DNA of 64,000 nucleotides from Clostridia bacterium (GCA_910575405.1 CAJTER010000011.1:49212-113211); one strand, 5' to 3'. Positions 26,417 through 37,100 are shown, numbered from the stretch's first letter. Translations and numbers: made by a program. The notes: generated from the letters alone by a model not told the origin.

Positions 26417-27928
26417 TTATGGCAGGTACTTCAGTGGATCCTTAAACTCTCCATGTACAAGGATTCCAAAATGGCAGTGCGGACCGGTACTTCTTCCCGT
26501 GTTTCCGGATTCCGCGATATGGTAGCCCTGATATACCTTATCTCCTTCTTTTACAAGCAGTTCGGAGTTATGAGCATAATAGGTTTCCACGCCATTCTGG
26601 TGGTCGATAATTACCAGATAGCCGTAGGAGCCTTTATAGCCGGAGAAGGTTACGGTTCCGCCATCCGAGGCGTGTACATCCGTTTTCATCGGACATGCCA
26701 GGTCGATTCCATCATGGTTTCTGCCCCAGCGCGGTCCAAATGGTGAGGACAGGCGGTAGTTGTCAACCGGATAGATATACTTTCCGGATCCGATAGTAGG
26801 CGGACGCTCCTTAGTTCCTACAAGAACCACTTCCTGAACCGGTTCCTTTTCCACCTTGGCGACAATCGGTACTTTTGTGGATTCCTTGCCGTTGCTCTTT
26901 TCCACCCGGGCGGTAATTACTTTTTTACCTTTTTTGCCCTTTGTCTTTACTTTTGTCTCGTCTTCATACAGCTTGTCCGTCTTCTTTTCGATTGTCTCGA
27001 ATTTAATATCTTCTTCGTATGTAATCAGCTCGGAAGTCTCATAAGTAACAACTGGTTTTTCTTCCAGCAGCTTGATTTCACTGCCCAGCTCCAGCTTTCT
27101 CGGGTCAATGCCCGGGTTCAACTCCATAACCTGCTCCTCGGTCATATTGTAATCTGCGGCAAGTTCGGCTAAGGTTTCCCCTTCCATAACAACGTGAGAG
27201 GTTTCCACCACCGCGCCGGTCTGCAGGGCTTCCTTTGCCTCCTCCTTTTTCTGCAGTGCGTCAAGATCCGTATTGACTTCCTTGATTTCAATGTCTTCTA
27301 CGAACTTGGCGTTCTCTACTACAACATTTTCGCCGTCGCTGGTGTAGTCCTTACGGATGGCGCTGAGAACTTTTTTGGCAGAATCCTTGCTGTCCACCAC
27401 TGCAGCGCGCTTGCCATTTACGGTAATGCTATAAGCCTTTACGTTGATATCACCCACATAGGTCATCCGTTTGAGCACTTCTTCTGATGAATCAATGTGA
27501 ACGTGCCCCATAGTGGAAACCCGTTTGAAGGTAATATCGTCCTTTTTATCAATAATAACTTCGATGTTCCGCTCCTCAGTCAGCGCGCTCTGCACCAAAT
27601 CCGTGATTTTGAGAACATCTTCCTTGTCCTTTACTACGCCCAGGACTCTCCCGTTATAGGAATATTCGTATCCCATATAATGATTGACGAGTCCCATCCA
27701 GCCTAAGACTATCACTACTAAGATGGAAAATATCACAAGGAGCCAGATTCGGTACCGCTCCGCGAATTTCGCGGCCTGAGTAAATCTGCTGTTTTTCGGT
27801 TCAGCTGCTGCGGCCTCCATTGTACTTTCAAAAATTTCTTTTACGTTGATGTCTCCATCCACCTGTTTATTTCTATTAAATTTTCTTAATCCCTTGAATT
27901 TATTGAGTTTGTTGAATTTTTTTGCCAT
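26417..27928 (-). CDS. Membrane-anchored M23 peptidase with LysM and G5-like domains
   Basis: The 503-residue protein has a basic, Asn/Lys-rich cytoplasmic start, one membrane helix (about 62-84), an extracellular stalk (about 90-235), a LysM domain (about 243-288, VVMEGETLAELAADYNMTEE), a G5-like domain (about 290-370) and a C-terminal LytM/M23 endopeptidase with zinc ligands H405, D409 and H484-x-H486. It should bind peptidoglycan and cut stem peptides during growth, division or sporulation. It overlaps the end of the upstream DnaD gene by 43 bases in another frame, so the two are probably translationally coupled. A terminator follows. Confidence 0.93.
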   Translation of the reverse strand: MAKKFNKLNKFKGLRKFNRNKQVDGDINVKEIFESTMEAAAAEPKNSRFTQAAKFAERYRIWLLVIFSILVVIVLGWMGLVNHYMGYEYSYNGRVLGVVKDKEDVLKITDLVQSALTEERNIEVIIDKKDDITFKRVSTMGHVHIDSSEEVLKRMTYVGDINVKAYSITVNGKRAAVVDSKDSAKKVLSAIRKDYTSDGENVVVENAKFVEDIEIKEVNTDLDALQKKEEAKEALQTGAVVETSHVVMEGETLAELAADYNMTEEQVMELNPGIDPRKLELGSEIKLLEEKPVVTYETSELITYEEDIKFETIEKKTDKLYEDETKVKTKGKKGKKVITARVEKSNGKESTKVPIVAKVEKEPVQEVVLVGTKERPPTIGSGKYIYPVDNYRLSSPFGPRWGRNHDGIDLACPMKTDVHASDGGTVTFSGYKGSYGYLVIIDHQNGVETYYAHNSELLVKEGDKVYQGYHIAESGNTGRSTGPHCHFGILVHGEFKDPLKYLP

Positions 27929-29175
27929 AGTTCCGCCTCACTCGCGCGAAGGTCATAGCATGTGCAGCGCCCGCCTTCGTCGTTCGTACCAGTATCTTTA
28001 CACTTTCTGCATTTATAGTGCACATCCATGTAATCCAGCTCAAAATCGTTGTCTGTCAGGAGCACTGCTTTTTCCCCTGTCAGATCATCGATCTTTGCCT
28101 GCAGCTTTTTGACTGCTGCCTCTTTATCTGACCTGCGTGAAATGATCATTTTGGAAATTTCCATTCTGCAGGTGCTCATCTCTTCTTCTACAGCCCTTAT
28201 CCTCGGGACTTTTTCATACACCTCTTTTATACGCTTCTCCGCCTCTTCTTCAGCTCTGCTGCGCAGGTACTGATAGTATTTCTGGACTACAGAAGCAGGT
28301 ATTGGTTTCGGTTTTCCCTCCGGCGTTTTGCCGTTTTTCTCGTTGTGCCAGTTTACCAGGATTTTATTCACATAGTTGATATTTGGATTTGAAATCCCGG
28401 TCGTCTTGCTGCAGGCTTCCAAAACTTTATCAAGGGTGAAGTTCATGCTCCCGAACCACTTGTCCATGATTTTCATTTCTTCTTCTGTCGCGTTCCTGGC
28501 AAATCCCAAGGCCTTGCACACCCGCCTGTAAAGGTAGTGTCTCTGATCCGTATTTTTCAGATATTCCTCCACAGCCAGCACATCGCTGAGGCCTTCCGAT
28601 ACCCACCGCTTTACAACAGCGGCAATATATTTGATATTCTGCTTTTCCCTGTTCTTGCAGTACGAGTACGCATATACAATAATTTCCGGAGAAGCATTAT
28701 AATCGTTTATCCAGGAGAGAATTTCCATCATCTCGGCGCTGCTGATTACCCGGCCTGCGATCCGCTCAATGGATTGATACATACTCTGCACCGTCTTATC
28801 TGACATAAGGGCCTTCGTATTTTCATCCACAGGCGATTTTTTCTTTTTTGCTTCTTTGCCGTATAGCAGCTCTTTGAGATTCACAAATTCTACCTGGTAA
28901 TCGAATTTGTTCTCTGCATTTACTCTGTTTTTTCGAATGACTCCCATTTCTTCCCAGTACGTCCATGCCTTGAGGACATCTTCTTCCCGCAATCCCAGCT
29001 GCTTTGCGATGATTTCATTATTCATGGTTTCATCAAGGCCAGCGTACATCAGCGCAAAGAGATAGATTTTGACAAAGTCCCCCGGCGCGGAAGTCATGTA
29101 TTCGTTTATAAATATATTTTCAACATCTGTGTCCAGCAGATAGTAATCTTTACGTTGTTGTCGTTTAAAATTCAT
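27886..29175 (-). CDS. DnaD-domain replication protein with C-terminal DnaC-type zinc ribbon
   Basis: The 429-residue protein has a DnaD N-terminal winged helix (about 15-105), two DnaB_2/DnaD helical domains (about 125-205 and 210-285, the latter ending in the NYVNKILVNW motif), a coiled coil (about 300-370) and a zinc ribbon C389-x2-C392 ... C404-x-C406 (CRKCKDTGTN). DnaD/DnaB proteins remodel DNA at the origin for helicase loading. The zinc ribbon and preceding sequence resemble the start of DnaC/DnaI-type loaders, but the AAA+ ATPase that normally follows is absent: the next gene is an M23 peptidase. The dnaB helicase lies 200 bases upstream in the same operon, which supports a loading role. 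Confidence 0.9.
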   Translation of the reverse strand: MNFKRQQRKDYYLLDTDVENIFINEYMTSAPGDFVKIYLFALMYAGLDETMNNEIIAKQLGLREEDVLKAWTYWEEMGVIRKNRVNAENKFDYQVEFVNLKELLYGKEAKKKKSPVDENTKALMSDKTVQSMYQSIERIAGRVISSAEMMEILSWINDYNASPEIIVYAYSYCKNREKQNIKYIAAVVKRWVSEGLSDVLAVEEYLKNTDQRHYLYRRVCKALGFARNATEEEMKIMDKWFGSMNFTLDKVLEACSKTTGISNPNINYVNKILVNWHNEKNGKTPEGKPKPIPASVVQKYYQYLRSRAEEEAEKRIKEVYEKVPRIRAVEEEMSTCRMEISKMIISRRSDKEAAVKKLQAKIDDLTGEKAVLLTDNDFELDYMDVHYKCRKCKDTGTNDEGGRCTCYDLRASEAELWQKNSTNSINSRD

Positions 29176-29180
29176 TCTCC

Positions 29181-29372
29181 TTACGCTTTATTCAAATCCT
29201 CCAGCAGACGGCGCAGGTCAACGCCATGCCCCTCCGCTGCTGCTTCCAGTGTTTCTCCGCTGCTTCCGGGGCAGCCTACACAATTCATTCCATGAGCGAT
29301 AAAAACGTCTTCCAGATCCGGATTTTCATCTAAAATCTGATAAATCATCATGTTCTTGGTGATTTCTTTCAT
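29181..29372 (-). CDS. DUF1858 domain protein
   Basis: The 63-residue protein has the DUF1858 signature: ITKNMMIYQILDENPDLEDV then HGMNCVGCPGSSGETLEAAA, with two cysteines (CVGC). Such small proteins are often found alone or fused to redox and hybrid-cluster proteins, and may bind a metal or carry a redox-active pair. Here it sits between dnaB and the DnaD-like gene, 3 bases from the former and 5 bases from the latter, so it is surely co-transcribed. Its role with replication genes is unknown. Confidence 0.9.
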   Translation of the reverse strand: MKEITKNMMIYQILDENPDLEDVFIAHGMNCVGCPGSSGETLEAAAEGHGVDLRRLLEDLNKA

Positions 29373-29375
29373 AAT

Positions 29376-30710
29376 TTACCTCCCAATACTGCTCTTATCG
29401 GCAAATCTTGTGTATTTACCCAGCCAGGTCACATCCACAGTGCCCGTAGGGCCGCTTCTGTGTTTGGCGACAATGACTTCGCATTCGCCCGGTTTGTCGG
29501 TATCCTCGTTGTAGTATTCATCCCGATAAAGGAAAATAACGATATCCGCGTCCTGCTCAATGGAACCGGATTCCCGCAGATCCGCCAGCATGGGTCTGTG
29601 GTTCGGCCTCTGCTCAGGCGCACGGGACAGCTGAGAGAGGACAATTACCGGGCAGTCCAGCTCTCTTGCCAAAAGCTTGAGATTTCGTGAAAGCGCGGAA
29701 ATCTCCTGGGTCCTACTGTCTGTCTTTTTTCCCTCCATACTCATGAGCTGAAGATAGTCGATGACGATTAAGTCCAGTCCACGCTCTGCTTTCAGTCTCC
29801 GGCATTTGTTCTTCATTTCCATGATGCTGATGCCGGGCGTATCGTCAATATTGATATCTGCCTTTGAAAGGACGTCTAAGGCCATGTTGATCTGATCCCA
29901 GTCCTTTCGCTCCAGCTTTCCGGTCTTCAGGTTCTGCATGTCAATGCGGGATTCCATGGACAAAAGCCGCTGTCCCAGCTGCTCCTTGGACATCTCCATG
30001 CTGAAGATCATGACGCTGGCAGAGCCTTTAATCGCTGCCTGCTGCGCCACGCTCAGGGCAAATGCCGTCTTTCCCATGGCAGGCCTTGCTGCCAAAATGA
30101 TCAGATCCGAACGGTGAAGCCCGGAGGTCATCTGATCCAGATCCCGAAAGCCAGTAGTCAGTCCCGTCAGGTTTCCCTCCATCTGGGACATTTTGTCGAT
30201 AATATTGATATTTTCTAAAAGGACATCCTTAATATGGGCAAAATCGCTCTTCTGTCCCTTTTGCGCAATCTCAAAGATGCCCTGCTCCGCATAATCCAGA
30301 ATCGCATTTGTCTCCATGTTTTCATTGTAGCTTTTCTGTACAATATCGTCGGCTGTCTGGATAAGCCGCCGCAAGGATGCCTTCTGGGCTACGATCTTGA
30401 TATATTCCGCTGCGTTAGATGTGGAGGGCACATCCGCAGAAAGGCTCGCGATGTAAGCTCTTCCTCCTGCCATTTCCAGGGAGTTTCGTTTTTTCAGCTC
30501 CTCGGCAACGGTCAGCACATCGACTGGCGCGCTCCGCCGGTAAAGTTCTGTGACTGCAGCGAATATTTCCTTATGTATTTCACTGTAAAAGTCATCAGCT
30601 GTAAGGAGTTCGACTGCATCAAACAGCGCGTCTTTGTCCAGCAGTGCGGATCCAAGGACAGAACGCTCTGCCTCATCGTTATGGGGAGGGATTCGTTCCA
30701 TGTTGTCCAT
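29376..30710 (-). CDS. dnaB: Replicative DNA helicase DnaB
   Basis: The 444-residue protein has the N-terminal DnaB domain (PPHNDEAERSVLGSALLD), a linker helix, and the RecA-like motor with Walker A ARPAMGKTAFAL, Walker B LIVIDYLQLMSM and the C-terminal HRSGPTGTVDV motif. It is the hexameric helicase at the replication fork. Length is normal and no intein is present. It follows rplI in the conserved yybS-gdpP-rplI-dnaB order seen in Bacillota, and precedes the DUF1858 and DnaD-like genes. Confidence 0.98.
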   Translation of the reverse strand: MDNMERIPPHNDEAERSVLGSALLDKDALFDAVELLTADDFYSEIHKEIFAAVTELYRRSAPVDVLTVAEELKKRNSLEMAGGRAYIASLSADVPSTSNAAEYIKIVAQKASLRRLIQTADDIVQKSYNENMETNAILDYAEQGIFEIAQKGQKSDFAHIKDVLLENINIIDKMSQMEGNLTGLTTGFRDLDQMTSGLHRSDLIILAARPAMGKTAFALSVAQQAAIKGSASVMIFSMEMSKEQLGQRLLSMESRIDMQNLKTGKLERKDWDQINMALDVLSKADINIDDTPGISIMEMKNKCRRLKAERGLDLIVIDYLQLMSMEGKKTDSRTQEISALSRNLKLLARELDCPVIVLSQLSRAPEQRPNHRPMLADLRESGSIEQDADIVIFLYRDEYYNEDTDKPGECEVIVAKHRSGPTGTVDVTWLGKYTRFADKSSIGR

Positions 30711-30724
30711 GCATCGTGCCTTTC

Positions 30725-31168
30725 TTAAATTGCAACCGTTACCTTCAGGTTTGCGGTTACTTCCGGATACAGCTTAATAGGAACGGTAAATTCACCTGTC
30801 TGTTTGATAGGACCGTCCAGTTCGATTTTTTTCTTATCCACTTTGATCTTGTGCTGTTCCAAAAGGGCGTCTGCAATATCCTTTGATGTAATGGACCCAA
30901 AGAGTCTGCCTCCTTCACCGCCCTTGCTCATCAGCGTTACCGTAAGGCCACTCACTTCTTCTGCCAGTTTTTCAGCAGCAGCCTTTTTTTCGGCTTTCTT
31001 TTCAGCCGCAAGTTCCTTTTGTTTTTCCAGATTTTTTATATTTCCTTCTGTGGCCTCCTTCGCAATTCCCTTTGGAATCAGCATGTTTCTGGCGTATCCA
31101 TCGCTTACTTTTACGACGTCTCCCGCCTTTCCGGTGCCTTTCAGATCTTTTTGCAATATTACTATCAT
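30725..31168 (-). CDS. rplI: 50S ribosomal protein L9
   Basis: The 147-residue protein starts MIVILQKDLKGTGKAGDVVK, the L9 N-terminal rRNA-binding domain with YARNMLIPKGIA, followed by the long connecting helix (about 40-75) and a C-terminal domain. L9 binds 23S rRNA domain V near the base of the L1 stalk. Complete, 14 bases before dnaB; the ATG follows AGGAGGTTAG. Confidence 0.98.
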   Translation of the reverse strand: MIVILQKDLKGTGKAGDVVKVSDGYARNMLIPKGIAKEATEGNIKNLEKQKELAAEKKAEKKAAAEKLAEEVSGLTVTLMSKGGEGGRLFGSITSKDIADALLEQHKIKVDKKKIELDGPIKQTGEFTVPIKLYPEVTANLKVTVAI

Positions 31169-31195
31169 ATTATTCTAACCTCCTAATGTGATGAG

Positions 31196-32950
31196 TTAAA
31201 GAAATTCTTCCAAAATTACTTTTAATTGTTCCAGAGTTTCCTCTGGTGTCATTTCCACCTGCGCTCCGGCCGTATTCAGGTGACCGCCGCCGCCCAGCTT
31301 TTCCATAATCACCTGAACGTTGACTTCTCCCAGAGAACGGGCGCTGACCACGGTTTTTCCATGCTCATTCTGCCCGACAACAAAGGTAGCCCGTATGCCC
31401 TGTACGGTCAACAGTTCGTCGGCCACCTGAGAATTGACGATCTGGGCGTTTGGATTTTTACCCTGGCATATGGACATGGCGATCCCGTCATCCAGGAACT
31501 GAGCATTTGCAATGCACTTTGCCCGTATTTTAAAGCTCTCCAGATCCGACTGAAAATATTTTTTTACAGCAGCCGTATCTGCTCCTGACCTACGCAGCCA
31601 AGATGCTGCTTCAAAGGTCCGGACTCCAGTTTTTACCGCGAACCGGTTGGTGTCTACGGTGATACCTGCCAGCAGCGCTTCTGCGTCCATTTTGCTCAGC
31701 ATTTTTTTCTGCCCCGAATATTGTATGATCTCCGTCACCAGCTCGGATGTGGAGGAAGCGTATGGCTCCATGTAGGACAGCACCATATTGGTAATGGATT
31801 CCTCCGCCTTTCTGTGATGGTCAATTACGACGATTTTTTCTGAATCCAGCAGCTCCGGACATTCTACCAGGCCCACCCTGTGGGTGTCCAGAACAACGAC
31901 TAAGGTATCATCATCCCGCATGGCGATTGCTTTCTCAGAATTGATAAAGCTATAATCCTCGGTTTCCCTCGCAGCCTGATAAATCGCAGTCAGAGCTTCA
32001 TTGTAGCCGTTTATAATGATATGGGCTTTCTTTTCAATGCTGGCCGCAAGCCGGTAGATCCCTATGGCCGCGCCAAAACAGTCCATATCCGGATTGCGGT
32101 GCCCCATGATCAGAACCTTGGACGACTGTTTGATCAGCTGACGTAGTGCATGAGCGATGACTCTGGATTTCCCTTTGTTGCTCTTTTCCACAGTCTGCAG
32201 CTTTCCGCCGTAGTATTCAATTTTATTTATAGTTTTTACAACAGCCTGATCGCCGCCTCGTCCCAGCGCAATGTCCAGAGCATCGGCCGCGTATTCTTCT
32301 ATTTCCGCCGGGTTCTTTCCGCCGACTCCGACGCCAATGCTCAGGGTAACCGGAAAGTCCGATTCTGTTTCCAGCTCACGTATTTCGTCCAGAACCGGGA
32401 ATTTTAATTCAGCCTGCTTTTCATAATATTTGTTTTCAAAGACCATCAGATACAGATGCTCCTTGTACTGGAGAATGCAGGCGTTATTTTTGGCAGCCCA
32501 GGCCCGGATCAGCTTGTCGATTTGAACCGACAGCGTCATCTTGGCTTCCTCACTGTTGTTGGCTACCAGTTCGTCAAAATTGTCCACGTTTACCATAGCC
32601 ATGCAGACCCGCTCCTGATTGTGCATCTGCTTTAAGGTTTCGTATTTGGTAAAGTCGACAAAGTACACGGCAATGCTTGCCAGTTCGCCTTCCCCGATAA
32701 AGGAAGTCATCATTTTGAAGATTTTCTGGTTGCGTGAAATGGTCAGCGTCTTCTGCTCCCTGGCAGCTTCCAGAATCTCCGTATATTTCAGCCCAATCAG
32801 AGCATATACATCTGCTCCCTCAATCCCGTCGTATATGAATACTTCGTCGATCTTAGGGCTTACCATAGAAACTTTGCCCTGCGGACTGATGATACACAAT
32901 GGCACCGGCGAGTAGGCGCAAAGCAATTTTTCAATTCGTCTTACATACAT
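31196..32950 (-). CDS. GdpP-like DHH/DHHA1 phosphodiesterase lacking membrane helices
   Basis: The 584-residue protein has a PAS-like part (about 10-95), a degenerate GGDEF domain (about 100-240; no GGDEF motif, as usual in GdpP), and DHH (GHRNPDMDCFGAAIG, VVIDHHRK) plus DHHA1 domains with GGGGHLNTAGAQ. GdpP enzymes split cyclic di-AMP and so control potassium, osmotic and wall homeostasis. Usual GdpP has two N-terminal membrane helices and about 650 residues; here the frame is closed by TAA just upstream of the start, so this version appears soluble. The neighbour upstream is the YybS-like membrane protein, 108 bases away, as in Bacillus. Confidence 0.9.
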   Translation of the reverse strand: MYVRRIEKLLCAYSPVPLCIISPQGKVSMVSPKIDEVFIYDGIEGADVYALIGLKYTEILEAAREQKTLTISRNQKIFKMMTSFIGEGELASIAVYFVDFTKYETLKQMHNQERVCMAMVNVDNFDELVANNSEEAKMTLSVQIDKLIRAWAAKNNACILQYKEHLYLMVFENKYYEKQAELKFPVLDEIRELETESDFPVTLSIGVGVGGKNPAEIEEYAADALDIALGRGGDQAVVKTINKIEYYGGKLQTVEKSNKGKSRVIAHALRQLIKQSSKVLIMGHRNPDMDCFGAAIGIYRLAASIEKKAHIIINGYNEALTAIYQAARETEDYSFINSEKAIAMRDDDTLVVVLDTHRVGLVECPELLDSEKIVVIDHHRKAEESITNMVLSYMEPYASSTSELVTEIIQYSGQKKMLSKMDAEALLAGITVDTNRFAVKTGVRTFEAASWLRRSGADTAAVKKYFQSDLESFKIRAKCIANAQFLDDGIAMSICQGKNPNAQIVNSQVADELLTVQGIRATFVVGQNEHGKTVVSARSLGEVNVQVIMEKLGGGGHLNTAGAQVEMTPEETLEQLKVILEEFL

Positions 32951-33058
32951 ACAATAACATTCTCCTATTTTCTGTTATTATCAGGTTCACCCCGCTTTAA
33001 AGGGGATTCGCATGTGCAGGCCTCATAAGGAGCCATGCCTGCCTGAATGGATTAATAC

Positions 33059-33799
33059 CTAGCTCATTTTTGCCTTGAGGCCGAAAATCAGATCTGCCAG
33101 ACCCAAAATCATAAGCGCCAGCTTTCCGATACCGGAAAGGAGAAAAAGAGCCGCGATAATAACAGCTAATGCTTTTGGTGCCCCCTTTTTGTAAACAAAC
33201 ATAAACAGTACGGATATTCCCTGGAGGCAAAACACAAAGTTGAATAACGCATTTATATTTACATAGAGCAGGTCCATCCCCGCGATATCCGCTTTCATCA
33301 AAGCCCAGGATAAAAGGACCATTCCCAGCCAGCAGATTCCTGCATTTCTGGGGAGACAAAAGTCCCTGAACTTGTCCATGGGACGCGCTGGCCGATTCCC
33401 CGGCTTTTGTTTTATGACTTTGCTCAGTAAAATATATTCCACATAGGAAGCTACTGCTGACAGAACGCAGATGGTCGCTGGAAACAGCCTTGCGGACTGT
33501 TCATAAAAGTCAGTGACCATTCGGTACAGTTCTGACTGCGATACCGATGCTCCCGCGGCCTGTCGGACAGCTGGATCCGATGCTATAATCCGCGCCATGC
33601 TGCGCACGCTGTCCATGATACTGTCAAAGACACTGGTGCCGGATGCCGAAGCCATCACCATGAGCAGTATTGCCCCTACTGCCGCAGAAATGATACCTTC
33701 CAGCACTGTCCTGTATGGCTGCTGTCCTCTGCCGATGGATCTTATTATCACAGGAACCGGCAGCACTGCGACTGCTAAAACAATGAGTGACAAATACAT
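33059..33799 (-). CDS. YybS-like polytopic membrane protein (DUF2232)
   Basis: The 246-residue hydrophobic protein has about six to seven membrane segments and lies directly upstream of the gdpP-like gene in the order yybS-gdpP-rplI-dnaB. Gene order and layout support the YybS/DUF2232 family, whose function is not established. The helices at 5-25 and 40-60 come first, then a long loop (about 62-105) and the later helices. It starts the operon. The region upstream (33800-34144) contains no gene. Confidence 0.75.
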   Translation of the reverse strand: MYLSLIVLAVAVLPVPVIIRSIGRGQQPYRTVLEGIISAAVGAILLMVMASASGTSVFDSIMDSVRSMARIIASDPAVRQAAGASVSQSELYRMVTDFYEQSARLFPATICVLSAVASYVEYILLSKVIKQKPGNRPARPMDKFRDFCLPRNAGICWLGMVLLSWALMKADIAGMDLLYVNINALFNFVFCLQGISVLFMFVYKKGAPKALAVIIAALFLLSGIGKLALMILGLADLIFGLKAKMS

Positions 33800-34144
33800 A
33801 TTGTGAGAGCTTCCTCCCCTTCTTTGTTAAAGCTGAAATTTCATATAATCGGTTAATATTATACCACAAGTTTTCCTGTTTGTCTCGTACTAGATATAGT
33901 ATATTTTAACATAAATATTGCAATTTGGCGCTATTTTCTTGCTGTTTACAGGGATTTCGTGCGGGCCTGGGCGAAGGCGCGGGAAGCTGGGGGAATGAAA
34001 GAGGGTTATGGCAGCTGGCCGCCGTATTTTCAGGCATGTAAAAGAGCCGTACAGAACAGTTCTGCCGGCCCTTTTGAGTGTGACTTCCTTATATAAATAA
34101 AGGAGAGTTGAAAAAATGTCATAAGTTTGTGTTGCTTCAGTCTG
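33800..34144. other. Intergenic region between surface-protein gene and yybS-like gene
   Basis: These 345 bases hold no convincing gene. They must contain the promoter of the minus-strand yybS-like operon (AT-rich stretch near 33880-33930) and the terminator of the upstream surface-protein gene (34040-34075). Confidence 0.6.
34040..34075 (-). terminator. Terminator after the 1039-residue surface protein gene
   Basis: AAAAGAGCCGTACAGAA and TTCTGCCGGCCCTTTT form an imperfect stem with an internal loop; on the minus strand it ends in TTTT. It is nearly symmetric and may work in both directions. Confidence 0.6.
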
Positions 34145-37100
34145 CTATCTCTTTGTACGCACCGCTTTTTTGGCTGACCAGTCGGAATAAAGCTTTTGGT
34201 TTTCTCCATTGACGTTTACTGTCTTGTAGGTTCGGATCCGGACATAGTATTTCGCTTTTCCCTTGAGTCCGGAAATGGTCTTTGATGAAGCATCTTTGCT
34301 GGCAGAAACGAGCTTTGTTAAGTTTCTGCCGCTTCCGCTGGTGCTGTAGCGGAGCTGATAGCCGTCTATCTGGACAGCCTGTTTTGCCCAGGTTATCTGA
34401 ATTCCTCTGGATCTTCCAGTAAGCTTTTTCAGGGCAGTAGTTTTTGGCCTTATGGTAAAGGTTTCTACGCCTACGCCGTCATAGCTCCCACAAAATTCTA
34501 TAATTGCTTTATAAACTCCCGGGTTTGTTCTTCCCTTTGAGTAGCGAACCTGATAATCAGCGCCTTCTTTTAATTTTCTGCCTTTGCTGTTCTTTACGGT
34601 TACGGACGGTGTTTTTGCCTTTCCATCGTAGGTAAAGTCTGTTTTGTTCCAGACGATCTTGCTGATGCGGTCAATAACCGTCGTATCGCCGGCCTGAGAA
34701 CATACGCTGCATACCTGCCTTATGCTGCCATTCTTTTTCAGGGTTGCCGGGATGCACTCTTCCTCATATTTGTGTCCAAGCGGAGCAATTGCCTCTGTGT
34801 ATGCGTCGCCGCAGCTGCAGGCGTAGGCCATAATTCCCTCTTGCGTGCAGGTCGGCTCTTTTGTCACAGCTGTTTTATACGCGTGCTCGTGTTCCTCCGG
34901 CGGTGTCACAATTGGCGGAACCGGATTTACTGCCGGCGGGATCACCGGATCGGTCGTTGGCGGTGTCACTGGGGTTTCCGGTTTCGGATTTTCCGGCTTT
35001 TCTTCCGGTGGCGTTACTGGGGTATCCGGGTCTGGTTTTTCCGGCGGTGTCACTGGAGTTCCAGTTGCCGGGATGGTTTCCTGCGCCACTAAAATTTCAT
35101 TGCACACGCTGCAGTGCTTTCCTTCTGTTTTGCCCTCTGTTGTTTCGGTAGGGGCTACGGCCGGATCGATTACTTCCTTGTGGCCTGTGGCCGGGATCGG
35201 TCTCGTATATGTATCGCCACAATTACAAGTGTACGTTCGAATTCCTTCCTCCGTACAGGTCGATGGTTTCGTTATCGTTCTCTGATACGAATGGAGGCCT
35301 GTTGCCTCGATCTCTTCTGTGTATTGCTTCTTGCAGTTGCTGCAGGTGTAAGTTCGGATTCCTTTCTCCGTACAGGTTGCCGGCTTTGTGATGGCAGCCT
35401 GATATGAATGGTTTTCCGGGTCATTAATCGTCTCTATTTTTTGCACATCGCCACAAATAGTGCAGGCAGTTGTTTTACTTCCAGATGTCATACAGGTCGC
35501 TTCCTGCGTAATAGTTTCCTGATAGTCATGGGTATGTGTCTGGTTATAGAAATTTACATTCGCCTCTGCTTTGACCGCAGCTTCCAATGCTTTTACATCT
35601 GCTACTGTAGCTGCCCCCTGCTTGTCGTCAAAAATCTCAGAGCAGAACAAAAATGTATAATCCCCCGGGTTCACCTCACCTTTGGATACCAGATAATACT
35701 TATTGGGATGCGCCGTTGGAGCGAGCAAGGTGATCGGTGGTCCCCAGTCGGTCTTTGCCAGAATATCAGGAGAATTGCTATTCCAATAATCGGTTCGGAT
35801 GCAGACTACATAACCCCATTCATAAAACAGATTATACCCATCAAGCACTTCACTGCTGCTGAATGCTTGGCCATCCTCATCATACCATATCATTTCAAAG
35901 CAAGCGCTTTCGTCAGGAGCCGTCTCGTCGTCTATGTACTGGATCTTTGTCAGATCCACGTTTGAAGGCGTTGATAAAATCTCAATGCTACCAATGTCTC
36001 TGTAAAGGAGCGTTCCCTGTATGGTCCACGCGTCATTCTCGTGTATGAGCTCATATCCCTGGTCTATCTTTTCCTGTGCCAGAACAAAACTCTGTTCTGA
36101 ACCACTCCCATTTTCTGCAACAATATACGATTTATCTGGCAGAAGAGTTCCTGGGAACAGGCGGCTGGATGTCTGAAACTGAGTCGTTCCCGTGATCGTT
36201 CCACTAATGGTAAGTGAGCCTTCCTGATTCAATACCAGAATTCCGCGCGCTTTTGAGCCGCTTTCTCCGGTAAAATTACCATCTACTGCCGTATCTATCA
36301 CACCATTTAGATCCAGACAGGCTCCGCTCTGTAGGGTAATATTATTAAACATTTCCGTCTCAGGTGTCAGACAGGCCTTATCCTTTAATACGATATTTCC
36401 TACATCTTCTACGGTTGCCTTTGTTTCTATATCAACCGCTTTTGTTATTTGTCCGACAGATACTCCGCTGATTGTCAGCGTTGTATTTTCATTTCCATAA
36501 AACTCTTTCGCATTAGCCTGCCGGCCTTCTGCTCCTGTAATATTGATTACTGCCTGGCTGTTCACACTTGTATCCACTTCATCCCGAACAGTGACCTTTT
36601 CATCCAGATTTAATACCGCGCTTCCTGTGTACGGAACATTATCGTCGCTATTATCGCTCCCTGCATCATGTCCCATATAAATGGCCTGAAACATGGTTTT
36701 ATCATTGGAGTTCTGTATGGTCAGAGATGCATGATTGTCAATAGTTGTATTTGAATACCCTCCTGCGTACACGGTTGGCAGGAGTTCCTTTTCAGATCCT
36801 ACCAGCGATCCTGGCGTGCCGCCTCCACCTTCTCGATAAGTGTTCACATTATCCAACATCAAGCTATGGCCTGCAAGGTAGATCTCACGATGAGGAACAC
36901 TTCCCATGGAGTCACTGGAGGCAAATGTCATCTTAATATTTTGAAAAGAAACGTTGTCTCCCTCCAACTGAATCGGACTCCAGAAGCTCAACGCACTCCC
37001 CGCTGTCCCGCGGATCTCGGTATTGCCCGGAATTACCACAGGGCGCATTCTGCCGCTGCTCTCTGCACCGTTGTTTATTCCATCAATACTCCCCTGTACT

